This document shows, in pieces, positions 22,087 through 36,228 of a stretch of 64,000 nt of DNA. The notes below the pieces were generated by a model. It worked only from the letters and a program-made list of their open reading frames with translations. It searched no databases and was not told the DNA's origin. Positions within the stretch are counted from its first letter, which is position 1, and each line of letters begins with the position of its first letter. The DNA comes from Aphelocoma coerulescens (taxonomy: Eukaryota; Chordata; Aves; Passeriformes; Corvidae). The stretch is from the NCBI RefSeq assembly GCF_041296385.1, contig NC_091016.1, positions 15,227,497-15,291,496 of the forward strand, given 5' to 3'. Made by a program: the position numbers and the translations under genes.

Positions 22087-23261
22087 CCGCCGGGGTGTTC
22101 TTCTGGAGCACGACCTGGAGCCGGACAACACCGTCCTCGAGCTGGCCGCTGGCGGGGCAAAGCCGGTTGGCTTTGGTTGCGGCCCCTTCCTGGAGGACAC
22201 GCTCTGCGCCCCGACGGAATCAAGATGAGTCCACAGCCGGCGGAGGGATGGGGGGATGCTCGTGGTTCCAGGCGTGGCAGGGCTCGGCCGGGCCAGGCGC
22301 CGGAGCTTCCCCGCTTGGCGGCACCGGGGAATATTAATTTTTCCGCCGGCCGCCAAGTTGCTTTTTGGCGGGACAGGGCACGGATGCTGTGCAGGGGGAG
22401 CCAGCGCCCGGCCTTGCTGACAGCTTCTGCCACCCAGCCTGGCCCGGGCTGGGGCGGGGGGAGCCAGCCTGGCAAAAGCATCCGTCCGTAGGGACGGGGG
22501 GCAGCAGAGGGGGGCAGGTTCCGAAGGCGTGCCCCAGCTGGTCTGCTTTGCGGGCCCTTGAGGAAGGGGTGGGCTTACGCGTGGGAAAGGTGGGGTTTTT
22601 CCCAGCCGTGGGAGAGCCTTAATGCTTGCATGGAGTGCTCAGACCCTCCCCAGGCCCGTGAAACGGTGATAACCTTTGACGCTTTTTCTTGCTTCCAGGT
22701 CTTGTTTTGAATTGACTTTCATGCAATCGTTCTTTGCTTTTTCCAGGAAGATTGCACCGGGTGCCCGGACTGCGTGGGGAAGCGCTGGCCCCCTGTGTGT
22801 GGAGTGCGTCCGGTGCCGGCGCTACCCCGGGGGGCCGCGGTCTGCGGGGCCATCGCCTTCAAGACGGACGAGGACCTCGTGCGGGATCGGCTCCTCTCCT
22901 GGCAGCAGGTCTCCAGAGGTGGGTACCCGGCTTCACAGCAACGGGTGGCAGAAGGGCTTCCGGCAGACGGCAGCGGGCACACGAGCATCCCGCTCTTGCA
23001 GCTGCTGAGGAGACTGCTCTGCCGTGTTTAAGTGGAGGAGGTGGAACGTGGCCTGCCATGCTGCTCTCCTCTAGAAACGGAGAATTGGCACCGCCAGCAG
23101 CCTGGCCCGGGCACAGGCCGTGCTGGGACAGGGGGGACAGGAGCCCTGTCCGGCTGACCGCGGCTTTCTGGTTTCTCTCCCCAGGGTGCCAGCACCTCAG
23201 GCACGGAAGCAGCACCGCTCGGCCTGCGAATCTGGGAGGGCTGGAGGGCGGCGGGTGTTAA
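22087..23261 (+). pseudogene. Decayed PIM-like 3' half, unit B
   Basis: Copies of the exon-3, exon-4 and exon-5 remnants at about 22094-22228, 22747-22917 and 23185-23261. The EHD in place of HRD and the TGA after the exon-3 piece are shared with unit A, so the decay came before the tandem duplication. Confidence 0.75.
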
Positions 23262-25038
23262 TTTGCTGTCAAAAATAAATCTTGTTCTTGTCGTTGTCAT
23301 CGGAGCCTTTCTTTCATCCTTTTCCAAGCTTTTGGTCCCCTTCCTCCAGGGTAATCTTTTTGGGTCCTTCCTCAGCCACTCGGTGGCCTTTGGCAGGGGG
23401 GGTTAAGCAACGCGAAAATTTCAACAACAGCTCCTGTTGCCAACGGCAGCAGCCCCTTCGAGAGGCCGGAGCTGCCAGCCAGGCCCGCATGTGCTTTGGA
23501 AAGGGGAGCGGTTTGCAGGGACGCAGTGGTCGCCCCGCTGCAAAAGCTGGGAGGAAATCAGAAGCGGCAAAATGCCATTTCGGCTCAAGCCCCGCCCAAA
23601 TACTTCTTCATCTTTCCCCTCTGCTCCAAGATAGGCAGGCAGGGCTGGACTCCGGCAAGGTTCCAAGTTCTTTGTGCTCCCTGGCATCAAAGGGATCACG
23701 ATGGAAACTCTCGTATGCAGTGACTGCGGTACAGCTCCTGAAGGAAAAAAGGAAGTGTCACGAGATGGGACATCCTTCTTGTCTCCTTTGTCTCCCCAGG
23801 AGCCCCTGAGAAAGAGAAATGCCTGCAAGGGCTTTATCTGACTCCTTCCCAGCCAGCCCTTCCCTCCTCGCTTCCGGGTCTCGTTTGCTCCACAGGCCTC
23901 ATTAGCTCGCTAAACTCAGAGGAGCCCCGGTAGGAAAAAACGCTGCCTGGCGTGGCGCTGGTTGATCCCTGTCTCATCTTGATTCCATTTGCCCTGCTCC
24001 CCACCCCCCGCCCCAAAGAGACCAAAGCATCCCCCACAGCCCCATGGTGCTGCACCAGATCCCGGGCACGTGGCCTCCTCCAGTCCTTGGCGGCCTCGGG
24101 GAGGCTCCAGAGCCCTGTGTGCGGGACAGCTGCTGCAGCACCCACCGCTGTGCCTGGGGGCAAACAGCGCCCAAGGAGCGGCTGCGCAAGTTCAGAGTCT
24201 GAAGCAGAATCCCCGGTGCACGCAAGTGAGAGCTGGGATTTCAGGGGCTGCCAGGAGACGCTGAATTCCTCTCCTCGCTGCCCTTTCTAGCCACGGCCAC
24301 GCTGATGCAATCGGAAGAATTGCCCCTGCCCAGGCAGCTCTCAGGTAGAAGACTGGCTTTTGCTCCTCATGTTTCTGAGGGGCTAGCTGCCAATTCCTCA
24401 GGTTTTCCTTCCAATTTCTGGAGGAAAAACTCTGTGTCACTTGGCTGCGTGTGTTTGCTTTGCTATGGTTTAAATCCCAGCCTAGTAAAGCCTGGGAAGG
24501 CTGGTATGTGTCAGGGAAAACTAGTCTGTGAGCTTATGGGGTTTCCTGCCATCACCAGCAGAGTGATGTGTCCTTTGGGGATTCCTCTGGAGACAAAATT
24601 AGGCACCTGCTCCCTCCTGCAATATTCTCTTAGATCTTTCTAAAATATCCTAGAAAAGACAGTGAAACTTCATGTCTACTTGCACACCCACTGTTTGAAT
24701 AGGGGCATTTTTGTCTCTCCGCTAAGTCATTGCTCTTGCACATCAGAAACAGGAACACCAACAAACGGGAATGACGCATGATCCTCCTGCTGGTGCCTCA
24801 GAATACTGGTAAGTGCAGATCTGGGTAGCTACCAAGATTAACATTTAATTAGCATTTCATGCTCCTTCAAGATACCCAGATCTCAGGGCATTTTGTTTCC
24901 AAGCTGCAGCTATACCGTCACTCTCTGGGGAAGAACAGTCAATAGGAAACAGCGACTGCCAGTATTGCAGGAGTGTGGGGCAAAACCTGAAGTGTCTGTG
25001 TGAAAAGGTGAGTGGGAAGAGTGTAATTGCCACAGCCA
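23262..25038. other. Intergenic, unit B: equivalent of 4966-6742
   Basis: A poly(A) signal lies near 23274-23279. The segment 23995-24413 corresponds to the copied block 5699-6117. No gene recognised. Confidence 0.5.
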
Positions 25039-25306
25039 AAGCTTAATTAGGGCAGCAGGATCACTTCTTTACTGCATGGCTGCAAGATGATCATCAGGGA
25101 CCTTCTTTTTGTATCTCATGCAGGAAAGGAGCTCTTAATAATACCCTGCTACTGAAACCCACACTGGGATGTAGCTCTGTAGTGGTTCCCAATGAAGCAG
25201 ATTGCCTGCTTTGTCACTGCCAGCCCTGTGACCCTGCGAGGGACCACAGTTCATCCCACACATGTTCTGTCTCCAGGAAAAGCTTGCCTTGGCTTATTAG
25301 AGGGGA
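25039..25306 (+). repeat. Dispersed repeat, unit B
   Basis: Equivalent of 6743-7010, sharing its inverted match to 50185-50465. This element is missing from unit C because of the large deletion there. Confidence 0.65.
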
Positions 25307-25735
25307 AAAAACCAGAAGAATAATAAAATGGACAATTAATCTGGTCACTTTGGAGGACATGCTCATGCTTTCACATGGCAGCCTTGTACCGGCTTGTTAG
25401 TCATCGTGAAACATATCCATAGAAAAAACTCCGATCCTATACTACATCTGAATGAAATTCCTTCAGATTATTAAGATTTCTGTTGTCAGGACCAGGATAA
25501 AACCCTTCCAACACTCACTTGCAGCTGTCCTGGACTTCTGCAGTCCTTTATGGAAACCTGCTGTAGGTACAGTGTCTGGAGTTGGTTTGGGCCTTTATGA
25601 AAGATGTGTGGAACAGTATGCAGGGCTCTCCTAGGAGAAAACTGTTTGTCCAAGACCGGGGACATCGTGCCTGCAGAAGTGGAGTGGCCCCGCTCCCAGC
25701 CCAAGAGTCTGTGAGCTGAGCCACGCTGGGGAGAA

Positions 25736-26126
25736 AAGACACCGAGGGGCACCAGCCCAGCCACTTCACCTGCCATGACCGTTCTGCGGAGCTCTGCCGT
25801 GGGGGGGAAGTCGACGCTGGGCGAGCCACCGAGCTTTCATCTGCTGCTAGAACTACTCCGTGATAGCTCCTGTTTTTCCCGAGAGAGAAGCCGGCGCCAT
25901 CTTGTAACGCGTGTCATGGGCGGGTTTTCCTCTGGCATTTTGGGTCTTTGTTCCAGTGGGAGGACGGTGAGGTCTGACAGTTTGATATCTACAAGTTACT
26001 TACTTATTTTTCCTTGCCTTGTGGGCATTCTGTTTGTTAATAAAGTGTTGGGTTTTTTCCACTTTCATCTATTAGTATTCATTTCCTATTGCTGGAAAGG
26101 GATTGTTGGAACAGTTTAGAGGAGAC
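25736..26126 (+). mobile_element. Probable LTR fragment, unit B
   Basis: Equivalent of 7440-7830, with AATAAA near 26039. Confidence 0.4.
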
Positions 26127-26233
26127 AACTTATTCCAGACTGCCCTAAGTTTTCTCAAACTGAGACAGATGGCTTCACATAGGAACAACCCCAAGGCTGC
26201 TGAGAGGAAGGCACGGAGGAAGACAAACCTAGT

Positions 26234-26909
26234 TGTACCGGTTTGGCCAAATTTTGAAATATATCCCCTGAGAGAAGGCAGGTCACCACCCCTCCCCCAC
26301 CAGCTTCAGGAAAAAATAAATTTTCCTCAAAGGAAAGGGAAAGAGATAAAAACTATTTCTTTAACAAACACACGGGAAAAGGAAAATAATGCTAAATAAT
26401 AAAAATCTCTCGCTGTGGAGAAAAAACCTGGGAAAGTGTTAAGAGCTCTCCCTTTGGTCTCCTCGGAGCTGGGACTTGGCCCAGGGCCAGGCCCTCTGTG
26501 CTCGATGGAAAGTCCTCTCGACGTGCACTGATATTGAAGCAGTCCAGTAGAAAAGAGAGAAAATCTGAAATGCCAGGGAAGGAAAAAATGTTCAACTCTC
26601 AGTCTCTCTCTGGAGAAAAAGAAACTGAACAACTGGCCAAAAACTGACCGGGCAGCCGCGAGCCGGGTGCCTCCTCCCTCCCCTGCCACAGCTGGAAAAA
26701 AAGTCGCTATCTCTGTGTGACCTTGAACAAGCTGCAAACTGCTTTGAAAAAGTTTTGCTCAGTTTTTCCTTCCCCTTCTCAGGCTCAGTTTAAAGGCATA
26801 AAAAGGCACAAAATTAATTTCTGGGCATAGGGCAGCGATAAGGAATACACATCATAAAGTCACCCCAAGACACTAGTATTTCTGAGGGAAATTTTTTTAC
26901 ACCAAACCA
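26234..26909 (-). mobile_element. Probable solo LTR, minus orientation, unit B
   Basis: Equivalent of 7938-8614, one base shorter in an A run near 26811, with a few private substitutions. Confidence 0.5.
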
Positions 26910-29834
26910 ACTGGAGTCATCAAACAGCTGACCTGGCGTTTCGAGACATGGGCCAAGGGGGAACCTTTCAGTGTGTTTGGTCAAGGCCGGGCTATGCTCA
27001 AGGCAAAGGTGTGTCAGTGTACTCGGCTCCTTCTCTCCTCATGGTGTCCGGCAGGCACAGGAGCCCACAGCTCCTGCAGAAACCATCACGGCACTCCGTG
27101 GGAGCAAACTTGTGTCCAGTCCTCACACAGAGCTCTGGTGTCCAGCACTGCACCTCCTTGGAATGAGGAATTGTTGCAGTGCTCTTGGAAGGAGCTAAGG
27201 AGGTTTGGCCTTCAGATCAGCTCCTTCCTAGCTCCTGATTTGCTGCCCTGGCTAAGCTGCTGCCTGTGGCAACACTTAGTTCACAGCTGACAGCCCTGCT
27301 CTGCTGGCGGACAACCATTGCAGGAGCTTTTGCTGGGGTCATTGAACCTTTCAGATCTTCCCAAGGAGAGCTAAGGAGAGAACTTGTCAAAGGAGCATTG
27401 CCTGGGCAAAGCTTTTAACATTAAATCTTTTCTCTGTGCTCATTACCATGCACAGTAAATATTTGAGGAAGCAAGCTTCCTGCTCCAGAAATTCCTGCAA
27501 TCAGTCAGATTGCCAGAAAGAAAACGCAGATTTGGGATGTGTAGTCTCACTTTAATTCATTGTATAGAGAAACACAGGAGCACTTCTTGTGAGCTGTGTG
27601 TCTAACCTAAGTGACCTTGCCACTAAGAACTGAGAAAAGTGGGGAGAGATGGAATCAGTGGCACAAGGATCTGCAGTAGGATTCTCCCGCAGGCCTGAGG
27701 AAACTGCCCCGGGGTTCCACTGGGCCATGGCTTTTTACATCAAAACTTCATGCTTCACACTGGGGTGGTGAATCTTCCCTGGCCTTATCAGGCCACACTG
27801 TGATCTCAGAAATGCTTGTTAGGCCTCAGCCTTGATGAACAGCCCCTGGACTAAGCTCCTCTTGAGCTTGCCCAAAACACTGAGTGCTCCCAGGAACTTG
27901 TGCTGTCTAACCAGATCCTGGGGTTTTCTATGAACAGTCTTGGAAACTACTTTTCTTGCCTGAATGCCATAACATCCTTCTTCTCGCACTTCCAAAGACA
28001 GGCTGCTGACCCAAAGTGCGGCCATGAGGAAGCATTTTATGACTGAAGCCCACTGTCTTGTGGCCCATCAACAGCGGCCCAAAAGGAAGCCCTCGAAGCT
28101 CTCCTGGACCACAGCAGCTGCCACTGGCAACCTCCAGTGGGGCCTCTCAGAGCCAGCGAGCTCAAGTTTCCTGTACTCACAGGATCGTCGATCAACAATG
28201 GATCCTGGGCCAATCCCCCCACTCCTCACGGCTCCAGTTTAATTACTGTTAAGCTTGAGTGCTGTTAAGCTTTTAGGCCACATTCCTTTTCATCCTTGTC
28301 CTTTCTCTCCCTTTGTCAAAACCCGTCTAAACATACACACACACACAACACACACACACACAGAGTTCTCAGTTCATGTCTGGTTTGATTGACTGCATTT
28401 TGTGTGTTGCTTTTTTCCCTTGTTGTGCCTTAAAGGACTAGTAAGTAATAGTGTGAATGTTGCCAACAAATTTTGTTGAGCTGTTACTTCATATTCTGCA
28501 CTAGTTTGAAAGCAAACCAGTGAGAAATCACAAGACAGAACTGTAATTTACTAGGAAAATGAAAATAATTGCAATAGTACAAGAACACTGACAGAGTCAG
28601 GATACAACCTGACACCCTGTTAATCAGGGTGGTGGTAGCAGCCCAGATGAAGTGGTCCTATTGAAGCAGTGATCCTGTTGAAGGGTCTGGTCTTCGGCTG
28701 AAGGTCCAGTAGTAACTCTTATCCTCTGGGAACCCAGGAGGGAAGAGCTGCTTGTGCTTCAATCCTACCTGATTATATCCAGGTGGGAATGCTTGGCTCC
28801 TCCCCCTGGGTGGAGCATCTCCCAAGGGGCTGATGTAATTCTATGAGTCATGCAGTGGGTCATTGCTTGCCCATTAAACAGAGATAGCCTCCAGAGGGAT
28901 TTAGCAAGGATGAGTCATGGTAGGAGATAACAAACACAGCCCCATCTCTTTTAACAGCTTGTGAAGGTGACAATAGAATACATACTGTTGGTTGCATCTT
29001 ACACTGTAACCTAGGACATATTCAATCTGGTTTTACTGATAACCTTGACAGTGAATTTTTAAGCAATCTCAGACACTCGTTCATAACAAGCCTTGGGAGC
29101 ATGAGCTACAGGGCTGACATTGGAAAGCAGGAGAATCACTCTAAAGTGCCGAGTTTAAATGTCCATTTCATTGCTCTTCTATTTATTTCACTCGATTAAG
29201 CCAAGCCAAGCTTTTCTTGGAGGCAGAATGTGTGTGGGACGTACTACGCCATTATCCCATAACTCTGGGCTGAATGGCACCCAGGCTGCAGTACAGATTT
29301 GAGGAACCCTTGTCACCTGTTCAATAACCTCACAGTTCGCTCATCCTTCTGCAAACAAGTCGCAAACAACGCTGTTGGACTGCTGTCCTGGGTAAATATA
29401 CATACAGATGCCTTTTCCAAAGCAGTGCCTCTTTTGCCAGTGAAATACACGTCCTCTTCTTACCTATGGAATTGTGATTGAAGACACCTCTGAGCCAGAT
29501 CTGTCTGAGATTGCAAAGGAGCAAAGCTTTGGGATTTGGGCACATTCTCTTTGTTGCTTTGCTCAGGCCTTTTGTGAGCACAGAATACATTGAGGCAGAA
29601 AACTGTAGACTACACAGGATCTTCTGGGTCCATTGTCCCCCAAACATGGTAATAGGTGGCCCCATTGGAATGCTAACTAACAAACAGCAGCACAAATGAC
29701 ATGAAGAAAACATGGCAAAAGAGGAAGAGGAGAGGCCCTGTGAGGAAAGAATACCGTGAGACAATGGCTTGTTGAGTCAGCTGCACTCTGACAACCTCTA
29801 GGCCAGCAGGTCTCACATTCTCGGCTTGTTTTTT
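26910..29834. other. Intergenic, unit B: equivalent of 8615-11538
   Basis: Holds the same unassigned minus-strand frames (27819-28025 and 29330-29764), a CA tract at 28334-28362 and the possible antisense LTR-like repeat at about 28500-28995. No gene recognised. Confidence 0.45.
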
Positions 29835-30612
29835 TAAAAAATTATTTTATTTAAAACTGAAAAAAAACCCCTCAAAATAAAAGATATACAGTTGAAAATC
29901 TATTTTCAAATTTTAAAATATAAAATTACAACACATTTATTCAAACCTACATCTACATGTCAGAACATATGTACATCTGTAACTACAAAGCCTAATGTAA
30001 AAATCCAAATCTTCAAACATTCTTCAGACAGGCAGAACCCTCTTCCTGAGCTTGAGGAAAGAGAGCTCTTCTGGACAGGAGGCAAGGGCTTTGACGGTTA
30101 GGGAACATAGGAAATGTCCAAGGAAAACTTCTTGATAAGACTGTACCAGTCATGCCTGCAAAGTGGAGACACAAAATATAAGAGAGGCCGCAATGCAAAC
30201 CTAAAGCATCTGAAGCTACGTATTTAATGGGACAGACCACCTGGAAACTTCTAAAGAGCTGCACAGGGAAACACGCTCCTGCCAGCAGCCACTTGAGGCA
30301 GACCAGGGAGACACCCTGACCCGCTTCCAGAGAGCCAGCACAGGAACAGCCTGGCCTCCGGGCTGCCCTGGGACAGCAGGGAGCCCAGAGCCCTGTGCTT
30401 TCCAGGAATGGCTCAGCTGCACACGCACCCTCCTGCTCCTCTCCCGGCCCCACAGCTGAGCAGCCCTACAGCTACACGGGGCACTGGGAGCTGCACAGCT
30501 CATTGCAGGGGGCACATGCAGGGCAGAACTGTTCCCTGGCAATGTGCCCAGGCTCTCTAGGCTGGCACAAGAGCCTTCCTCCCGCCAGAGAGCGGCCCAG
30601 TTCCCGCCTTAC

Positions 30613-30888
30613 CTCTTTGTGAGGCTGAGCCATGCTCAGCCTTCACCGTGTCCTCCCTGGCAGTGACCCCGGGGGCAGCGCTGCTCAGCTGCCCCTGCCG
30701 GGGCTCCTGGGCCAAGGCCCCCTGAGCAGGCTGCGAGCGGAGACCTGCACTGCCAAGCCTGGGGGTCTGCACAGCATCCTTGCAGCCAGGCAGAGGCGGG
30801 AGGGCACCAGGGTGGGGAGGCCACACAGGGCCCTCCTTAGGCATGGTCTCCATCCACTTCTTCCTTGAGGTTTTGTCTCCAGAAGAAG
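30613..30888 (-). CDS. Candidate internal coding exon, unit B (unidentified)
   Basis: Equivalent of 12318-12593 with the same acceptor, donor and open frame. The copy differs by at most a few bases, so it gives no independent support for coding. Confidence 0.28.
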
Positions 30889-32155
30889 CTGTAGATCAGG
30901 TACAAGGGAAGAAGTGAGTTAGTCGAACTCCAGCCTCTGCTATCTACTCATTGAATGGGTAAGTCATCCAAGGATTTTTTAAGTATTGAGAAGTTTGCTT
31001 TGTTTTTATCTTTCATGAAACTAGCATCACTGTGATTGTTCTTAACAGTATGGACCTGGCAAGCCTGAAGGGCAAGGTGGAAGGCTGCAATGATAAGAGG
31101 GGAAAAAACCCATTCCTTCTTGAGACTGGGCTTCTGTGCATACCAAGTACAGACCCACACAGTCCTGACTGCTGTTCCTGCAAACCAGCAAGACCTCTCA
31201 GCAAGCAGGCAGGCCTTGCTGGTGTTTTAATAGCACCGTTATAACATCCTCAGGGTTTGAGCTGATCAGCCAGCAGACGAAGAAGGGGAAATTTATTTTT
31301 AGTGAGACCTGACATTGATGGCTAAGATAGAAACAGGCCTTGCATCTTATGACCATGTCCACTTTGTGGTCTGCTGTGGCCACAGTCCCTGTCCTTACTG
31401 GCAGTATGAGTGATTTGGCTACTGAGAAAAAGGAGAAAGCAGAGTAAACCAAGGACAGAATGTTGTGATGCCTTGGGCATCCTTGCAGGATCATCTGTAC
31501 CTGTCAGCCACCTACTCTGACACAGAGCCCGCACTGACCACCATCGACCAGTCTTCCCTGAAATCTGCTGGGATTTTTTTCCATTTGGCCGAGGCCTTTC
31601 ATCTCCATTCTATCCTCACCTTTTTCTTCAGCGGTCTTTCCTTTTCCAGTGAAGTCCATGTTCGAACCCGTGCTTCTGCCTCGCAGAAGTATCTGGGTTT
31701 GAATTTGGGAACGCTCTCGGCGTAGACAGCGACGGGAGCTTGGTACCCAGCCTTAGAACAAGGTCGGGGGACTCCAATCGCCAGCAGTCGGCGCAGAGAG
31801 GCAGAGCCGGACGCGTCTCCTGCCGCTGTGCCTGTGACACCCGCGACCTTCACAACCTCAGCGCGGGGCTGCCCCTTTGTGACACGCTCGCCCGTGGTTC
31901 TCTCGTTTCCATGGCCGCAAAACCCCCATCCCAACACCATCCCCTTCCCTTCCCAAGGGCAGCCAGCCCTAAGCCCCAGCAGGCTAGGCCTGTGGGTTTG
32001 ACACTGTCTAGGAGGAAAGGCACTTTCCAAAGCTACTTCTCAAGGCATTTATTTTTGTAACTCCCACTCAGATCTGGGCTGGGTTTTGCACTTTTTGGAT
32101 TTGATTTTTTCTGTTCACAACAAACGAAGGGCTGGCACATGAACAGTGGTACCCC
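30889..32155. other. Intergenic, unit B: equivalent of 12600-13860
   Basis: Contains the moderately CpG-rich block at about 31635-31995 with the minus-strand open frame 31599-32030. Nothing identifiable. Confidence 0.35.
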
Positions 32156-33445
32156 ATGTTAGAAGTTGAAGAAGCTTTGCACTCTCCATTAGATATCCCC
32201 AGTATTCAAGCAGCCCATATCTGTAGGGAACAAACTGGCCTATCCAAACAATCCACTTTTGCTCTACTTCATTTTTCTAGGGGTTTATTCCCTGCTTTCC
32301 TTCCTGCAGAGACACCCAAACCCAACATAAACATGACCTGCCTCAAAATATTTCTGATCTTGGCTAATCCTAACAATTGAAAATCTTCCTAATGGAAAAA
32401 CCACTGGGCAGGTCATTCTGAAATGCTCTCCAACAGAGCTCCTAAAACTCAGAGAACTAATCATTCTCTACAGTCCTCCACCGATGATAAAATCATGTGG
32501 CAGCCAAGCGGTAAAAAAAAAAGAATAACTTTCTGAAATCAGGATTTTTTTTCCCCCTGTAGAACATTACAGTCAATAGTAAAAGAGAGAAAGATAAGCT
32601 TTAATGAGATAGCTCACTCCTATTACCGCAGGCCTGGTTCCTACGGTATATCACTGTGTCCCACAGCCATAGGGAGGCGGAGGAGAGAAGATCCAGCAGG
32701 CAGGAATTGTGCAGCAAGATTGATTCATTGAATTATTTTACAAAGTCTTTTATAGACTTTTTTCTTCATAGTCTAATTGGACAAAGGACCAGCCACCCCT
32801 TGGGGGTGATTGGCTAAAATCCTAAAACATCCATTGTCAAAATATTTTTCTACTATACCATAAACAAGACTTTTCAAGGTTGCAGGTGTCTTGGGTGTTT
32901 ACATTCCCTGCTACCTCTTCTGTGAGAGAGAAAAGTCTCTCACAGACTTAGAAAATAGCAAGAAAATCCTCGCTAACAGTATTTTTGTACCTACACACTC
33001 CTAGTCCAGAATTAATCCAGCAAAAATGCCACCTTACATACTCAGCAATTCTTCTCCCCAGATGCATTCAGCATTCCAGCTGCATATCAGCAATTAAGGA
33101 ATCATTCCAAAGGGGCCGTGCCCAGGATTTGGCAGAACTAACCCTGAGGCAAGGGATCAGTGGGTCTCATCCCTTTTTCTGCATCAGCAAAATTATTTGT
33201 TCAAATCTCATCTTTCCCATCTATTAAAGGAAGCTTTGCCCCCTGCAATAGATGCTCCCAGTATTCAGCGGGCCGATATGATCCGTGTATCTGTAGGGTG
33301 TAAATTGGCCATGCAAATGTTCTCCTTCCTTGTGGCAGGGGTTCATTCCTGCTTTCTTTCCTGCAGACACACCCAAACCCAACATTAACATCACCTGCCT
33401 CAAAACAATTCTCATCTTGGCTGTCCCTGAACATTCAAAACTATA
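32156..33445 (-). mobile_element. Solo LTR between diverged direct repeats, unit B
   Basis: The probable minus-oriented solo LTR is at about 32557-32977. It is flanked by the diverged direct repeats at about 32156-32385 and 33225-33445, as in unit A. Confidence 0.6.
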
Positions 33446-34768
33446 CACAGAGCGTTTCCCTGTCCCCCGGGACAGGCTCTAAGGCTGGGCTCTCACTTGC
33501 ACGGAATGAAGAAGAGCTGCTGCACTTGCCAGCGGCTCTGGGGTCTCGCGATCAGCGCTTTGAGCGCAGCTTTTGTACCCACTCCGCCTCCCTGAGCCGA
33601 GCAGCATTCCTGGCCATCGGCACCGCCGCTGCAGGCCAACATCCTCCGGGCACAGCTGCAGGAAGGAGATTGCAACGAGTCCTGGCTGAAGGAGTCTCCA
33701 GTCTGCTGCAGCCCTTCACCTGGGGCGGAATTGTCTTGTGCCGCCATGGGGGGAGCAAAGGGGCGATGGGCTCTGTGCAGATGAGGGTCTCCTCGGTGTG
33801 CTGCTGGTCGCTGGGCCCCACACAGCTGCTGGTGCGTTGCCCCGCAGCATCAGGAGCCTGCATGGAAAAATAACACTGCCAGTGCAAGTGACAGCCACCC
33901 ATCCCTGCCATGGCCCTGCCCACAGGGCGTCCTGCCTACCAAACTGCTCGAGTCAGGTCATGTTAGAGCAACATAAAAAATGTTCAAATGATGCATTTTG
34001 CACATTCTGTCAAAATCATGGCCATACAGTCCACATGTTGGAGGCAGACTGCTGTCAGCAGAATGGGGGAAGCCCCAGCAGCTGCTCTCCCCATGGCAGG
34101 ATGCCCATGGCAGCAGAGGCAAGTCTCTGACCTTGCCCACTGCAGTGGGACCCAGGACAGTGCTTTGGAGTTGTTCCCACGGAACTCAGGCTGCTGCTAC
34201 AGCAGCAACATCACTTCACACATTTGATAAGAAAGAGTTGGAATGGCACACAGGACTTGCCCCAAGAGCTACAAATAAAAGGCGGGGTGGTTAGAAGAGT
34301 TTGCTCCTTTTTAATACAAGCAGGCCTGGATTTAAGCAGGGACACTGGGCTAATCATACTGGGGACTGCTTTATAAGCCTTGTCTCTAGCAATTCCCACC
34401 AGCCTGCAAGATTTTGTCAGTAGAAAGGGGTAGCTAAGGTTTTACAGCACATCCATGAGCAAGTCTGGGCCAGAACTCAAAAGCACAAGACAAATACTCC
34501 CAAATCTGCCCCCCATGGGGAAAGGAAGCAGAAAAGCAGATGAAACAAGTGCCATTGAAGCTAAATTGCCTGCATTTATCTTCTGGTCCAACCTTTCTGT
34601 ACAAAATCTCCTCAATTCAAACACACAGCTTAAGATCAAGGAATAAAAGTGTTTCGAGAGCATTTAAAGCCTGATTCCTCTTACTTGCACGGAAAGGTAG
34701 ATGCTAAATTCCTTAAGAACACAAATGTGGGTCTGTTTGGGACTGCATCCTTCAAAACAAGGAATGGA
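33446..34768. other. Intergenic, unit B: equivalent of 15151-16474
   Basis: No gene recognised. A one-base deletion near 34137 relative to unit A alters short plus-strand frames, which argues that those frames are not under coding constraint. Confidence 0.4.
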
Positions 34769-35339
34769 GGTTTAGAATCACAGAACTGTTTCCATTGGGA
34801 AAGACCTTTAAGATCACAGAGTCCCCCCAATAACCTGAGGCCGCTAACACTGCCAAGGCCACCACTAAAGCATATCCCAGGACGGGATGCCATTGGCCTT
34901 CTTGGCCACCTGGGCACACGCTGGCTCACGTTCAGCCACTGCCAAGCAGCACCCTCAGCTCCTTTTCTGCTGGGCAGCTTTCCAGCCACTCTGCCCCCGG
35001 CCTGTAGCCTTCCGTGGGGTTGTTGTGGCCCAAGTGCAGGACGGGACACTTCACCTTGTTGAACCTCATACAACTGACCTCAGCCCATGATCCAGCCTGG
35101 CCAGATCTCTCTGTAGAGACTTCCTACCCTCCAGCAGATCAACGCTCCCACCCAGCTTGGCGTCGTCTGCAAACTGGCTGAGATGCCCTTGATCCTCTCC
35201 TCCAGATCATTAATAAAGATATGAAACACGACTGGCCCCAGTGCTGAGCCCTGGGGAACACCACTTGGGACCAGCCACCAACTGCATTTAATTCCACCAC
35301 TCCCTGGGCTCGCCCATCCTGACAGTCTTCACCCAGGGA
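34769..35339 (-). mobile_element. CR1 LINE fragment, minus orientation, unit B
   Basis: Equivalent of 16475-17045. Confidence 0.85.
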
Positions 35340-35473
35340 AGGAAGAGTACATTAAGTACTTCAGGCTTTTCTTCATGCTTTGTTCTATGTTTCCCCCCAC
35401 ATCCAGTAAAAGGCAGAGATTCTCCTCAGCCCTCCTTTTGTTGCTGTTGTATTTACAGAAATAGTTCTACTCT

Positions 35474-35702
35474 CTTTTGCAAGTTTCTAGGAAGAAATTC
35501 TTTACTGGGAGGCTGCTGAGGTACAGGGAACAAGTTACCCAGAGAAGCTGTGGATGCCCCAAGCCTGGAAGCATTCAAGGCCAGGTTGGATTGAGCCCTG
35601 AGCAACCTCGTCTAGTGGAAGATGTCCCTGCCCACAGCCAGGGCTTTGGAAGTAGAAAATCTCTCAGGATCTTTCCAATATAAATCATTCTGTGATTCTA
35701 TG
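35474..35702 (+). mobile_element. CR1 LINE 3' end, plus orientation, unit B
   Basis: Equivalent of 17180-17408, with the terminal 'attctgtgattctatgat' tail. Confidence 0.88.
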
Positions 35703-35764
35703 ATTTCCCAGGAGGAGTCACATTAAATATGGGCGTTGTTTCCGGTTTCTCTCCCCACTTGCAG

Positions 35765-36228
35765 GTGGCCATCAAGCGAGTGTCCCGCGATCGCATCCCG
35801 GAGTGGGCGCTCCCCACCCCCTGCCCCAAAGAGACCAAAGCATCCCCCACAGCCCCACGGTGCTGCACCAGATCCCGGGCACGTGGCCTCCTCCAGTCCT
35901 TGGCGGCCTCGGGGAGGCTCCAGAGCCCTGTGTGCGGGACAGCTGCTGCAGCACCCACCGCTGTGCCTGGGGGCAAACAGCGCCCAAGGAGCGGCTGCGC
36001 AAGTTCAGAGTCTGAAGCAGAATCCCCGGTGCACGCAAGTGAGAGCTGGGATTTCAGGGGCTGCCAGGAGACGCTGAATTCCTCTCCTCGCTGCCCTTTC
36101 TAGCCACGGCCACGCTGATGCAATCGGAAGAATTGCCCCTGCCCAGGCAGCTCTCAGGTAGAAGACTGGCTTTTGCTCCTCATGTTTCTGAGGGGCTAGC
36201 TGCCAATTCCTCAGGTTTTCCTTCCAAT
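35765..36228 (+). pseudogene. PIM exon-2 fragment fused to copied intergenic segment, unit B
   Basis: Same chimera and same breakpoints as 17471-17934, with the open frame 35729-36103. It lies about 2.1 kb upstream of kinase C, as the unit A copy lies upstream of kinase B. Confidence 0.75.
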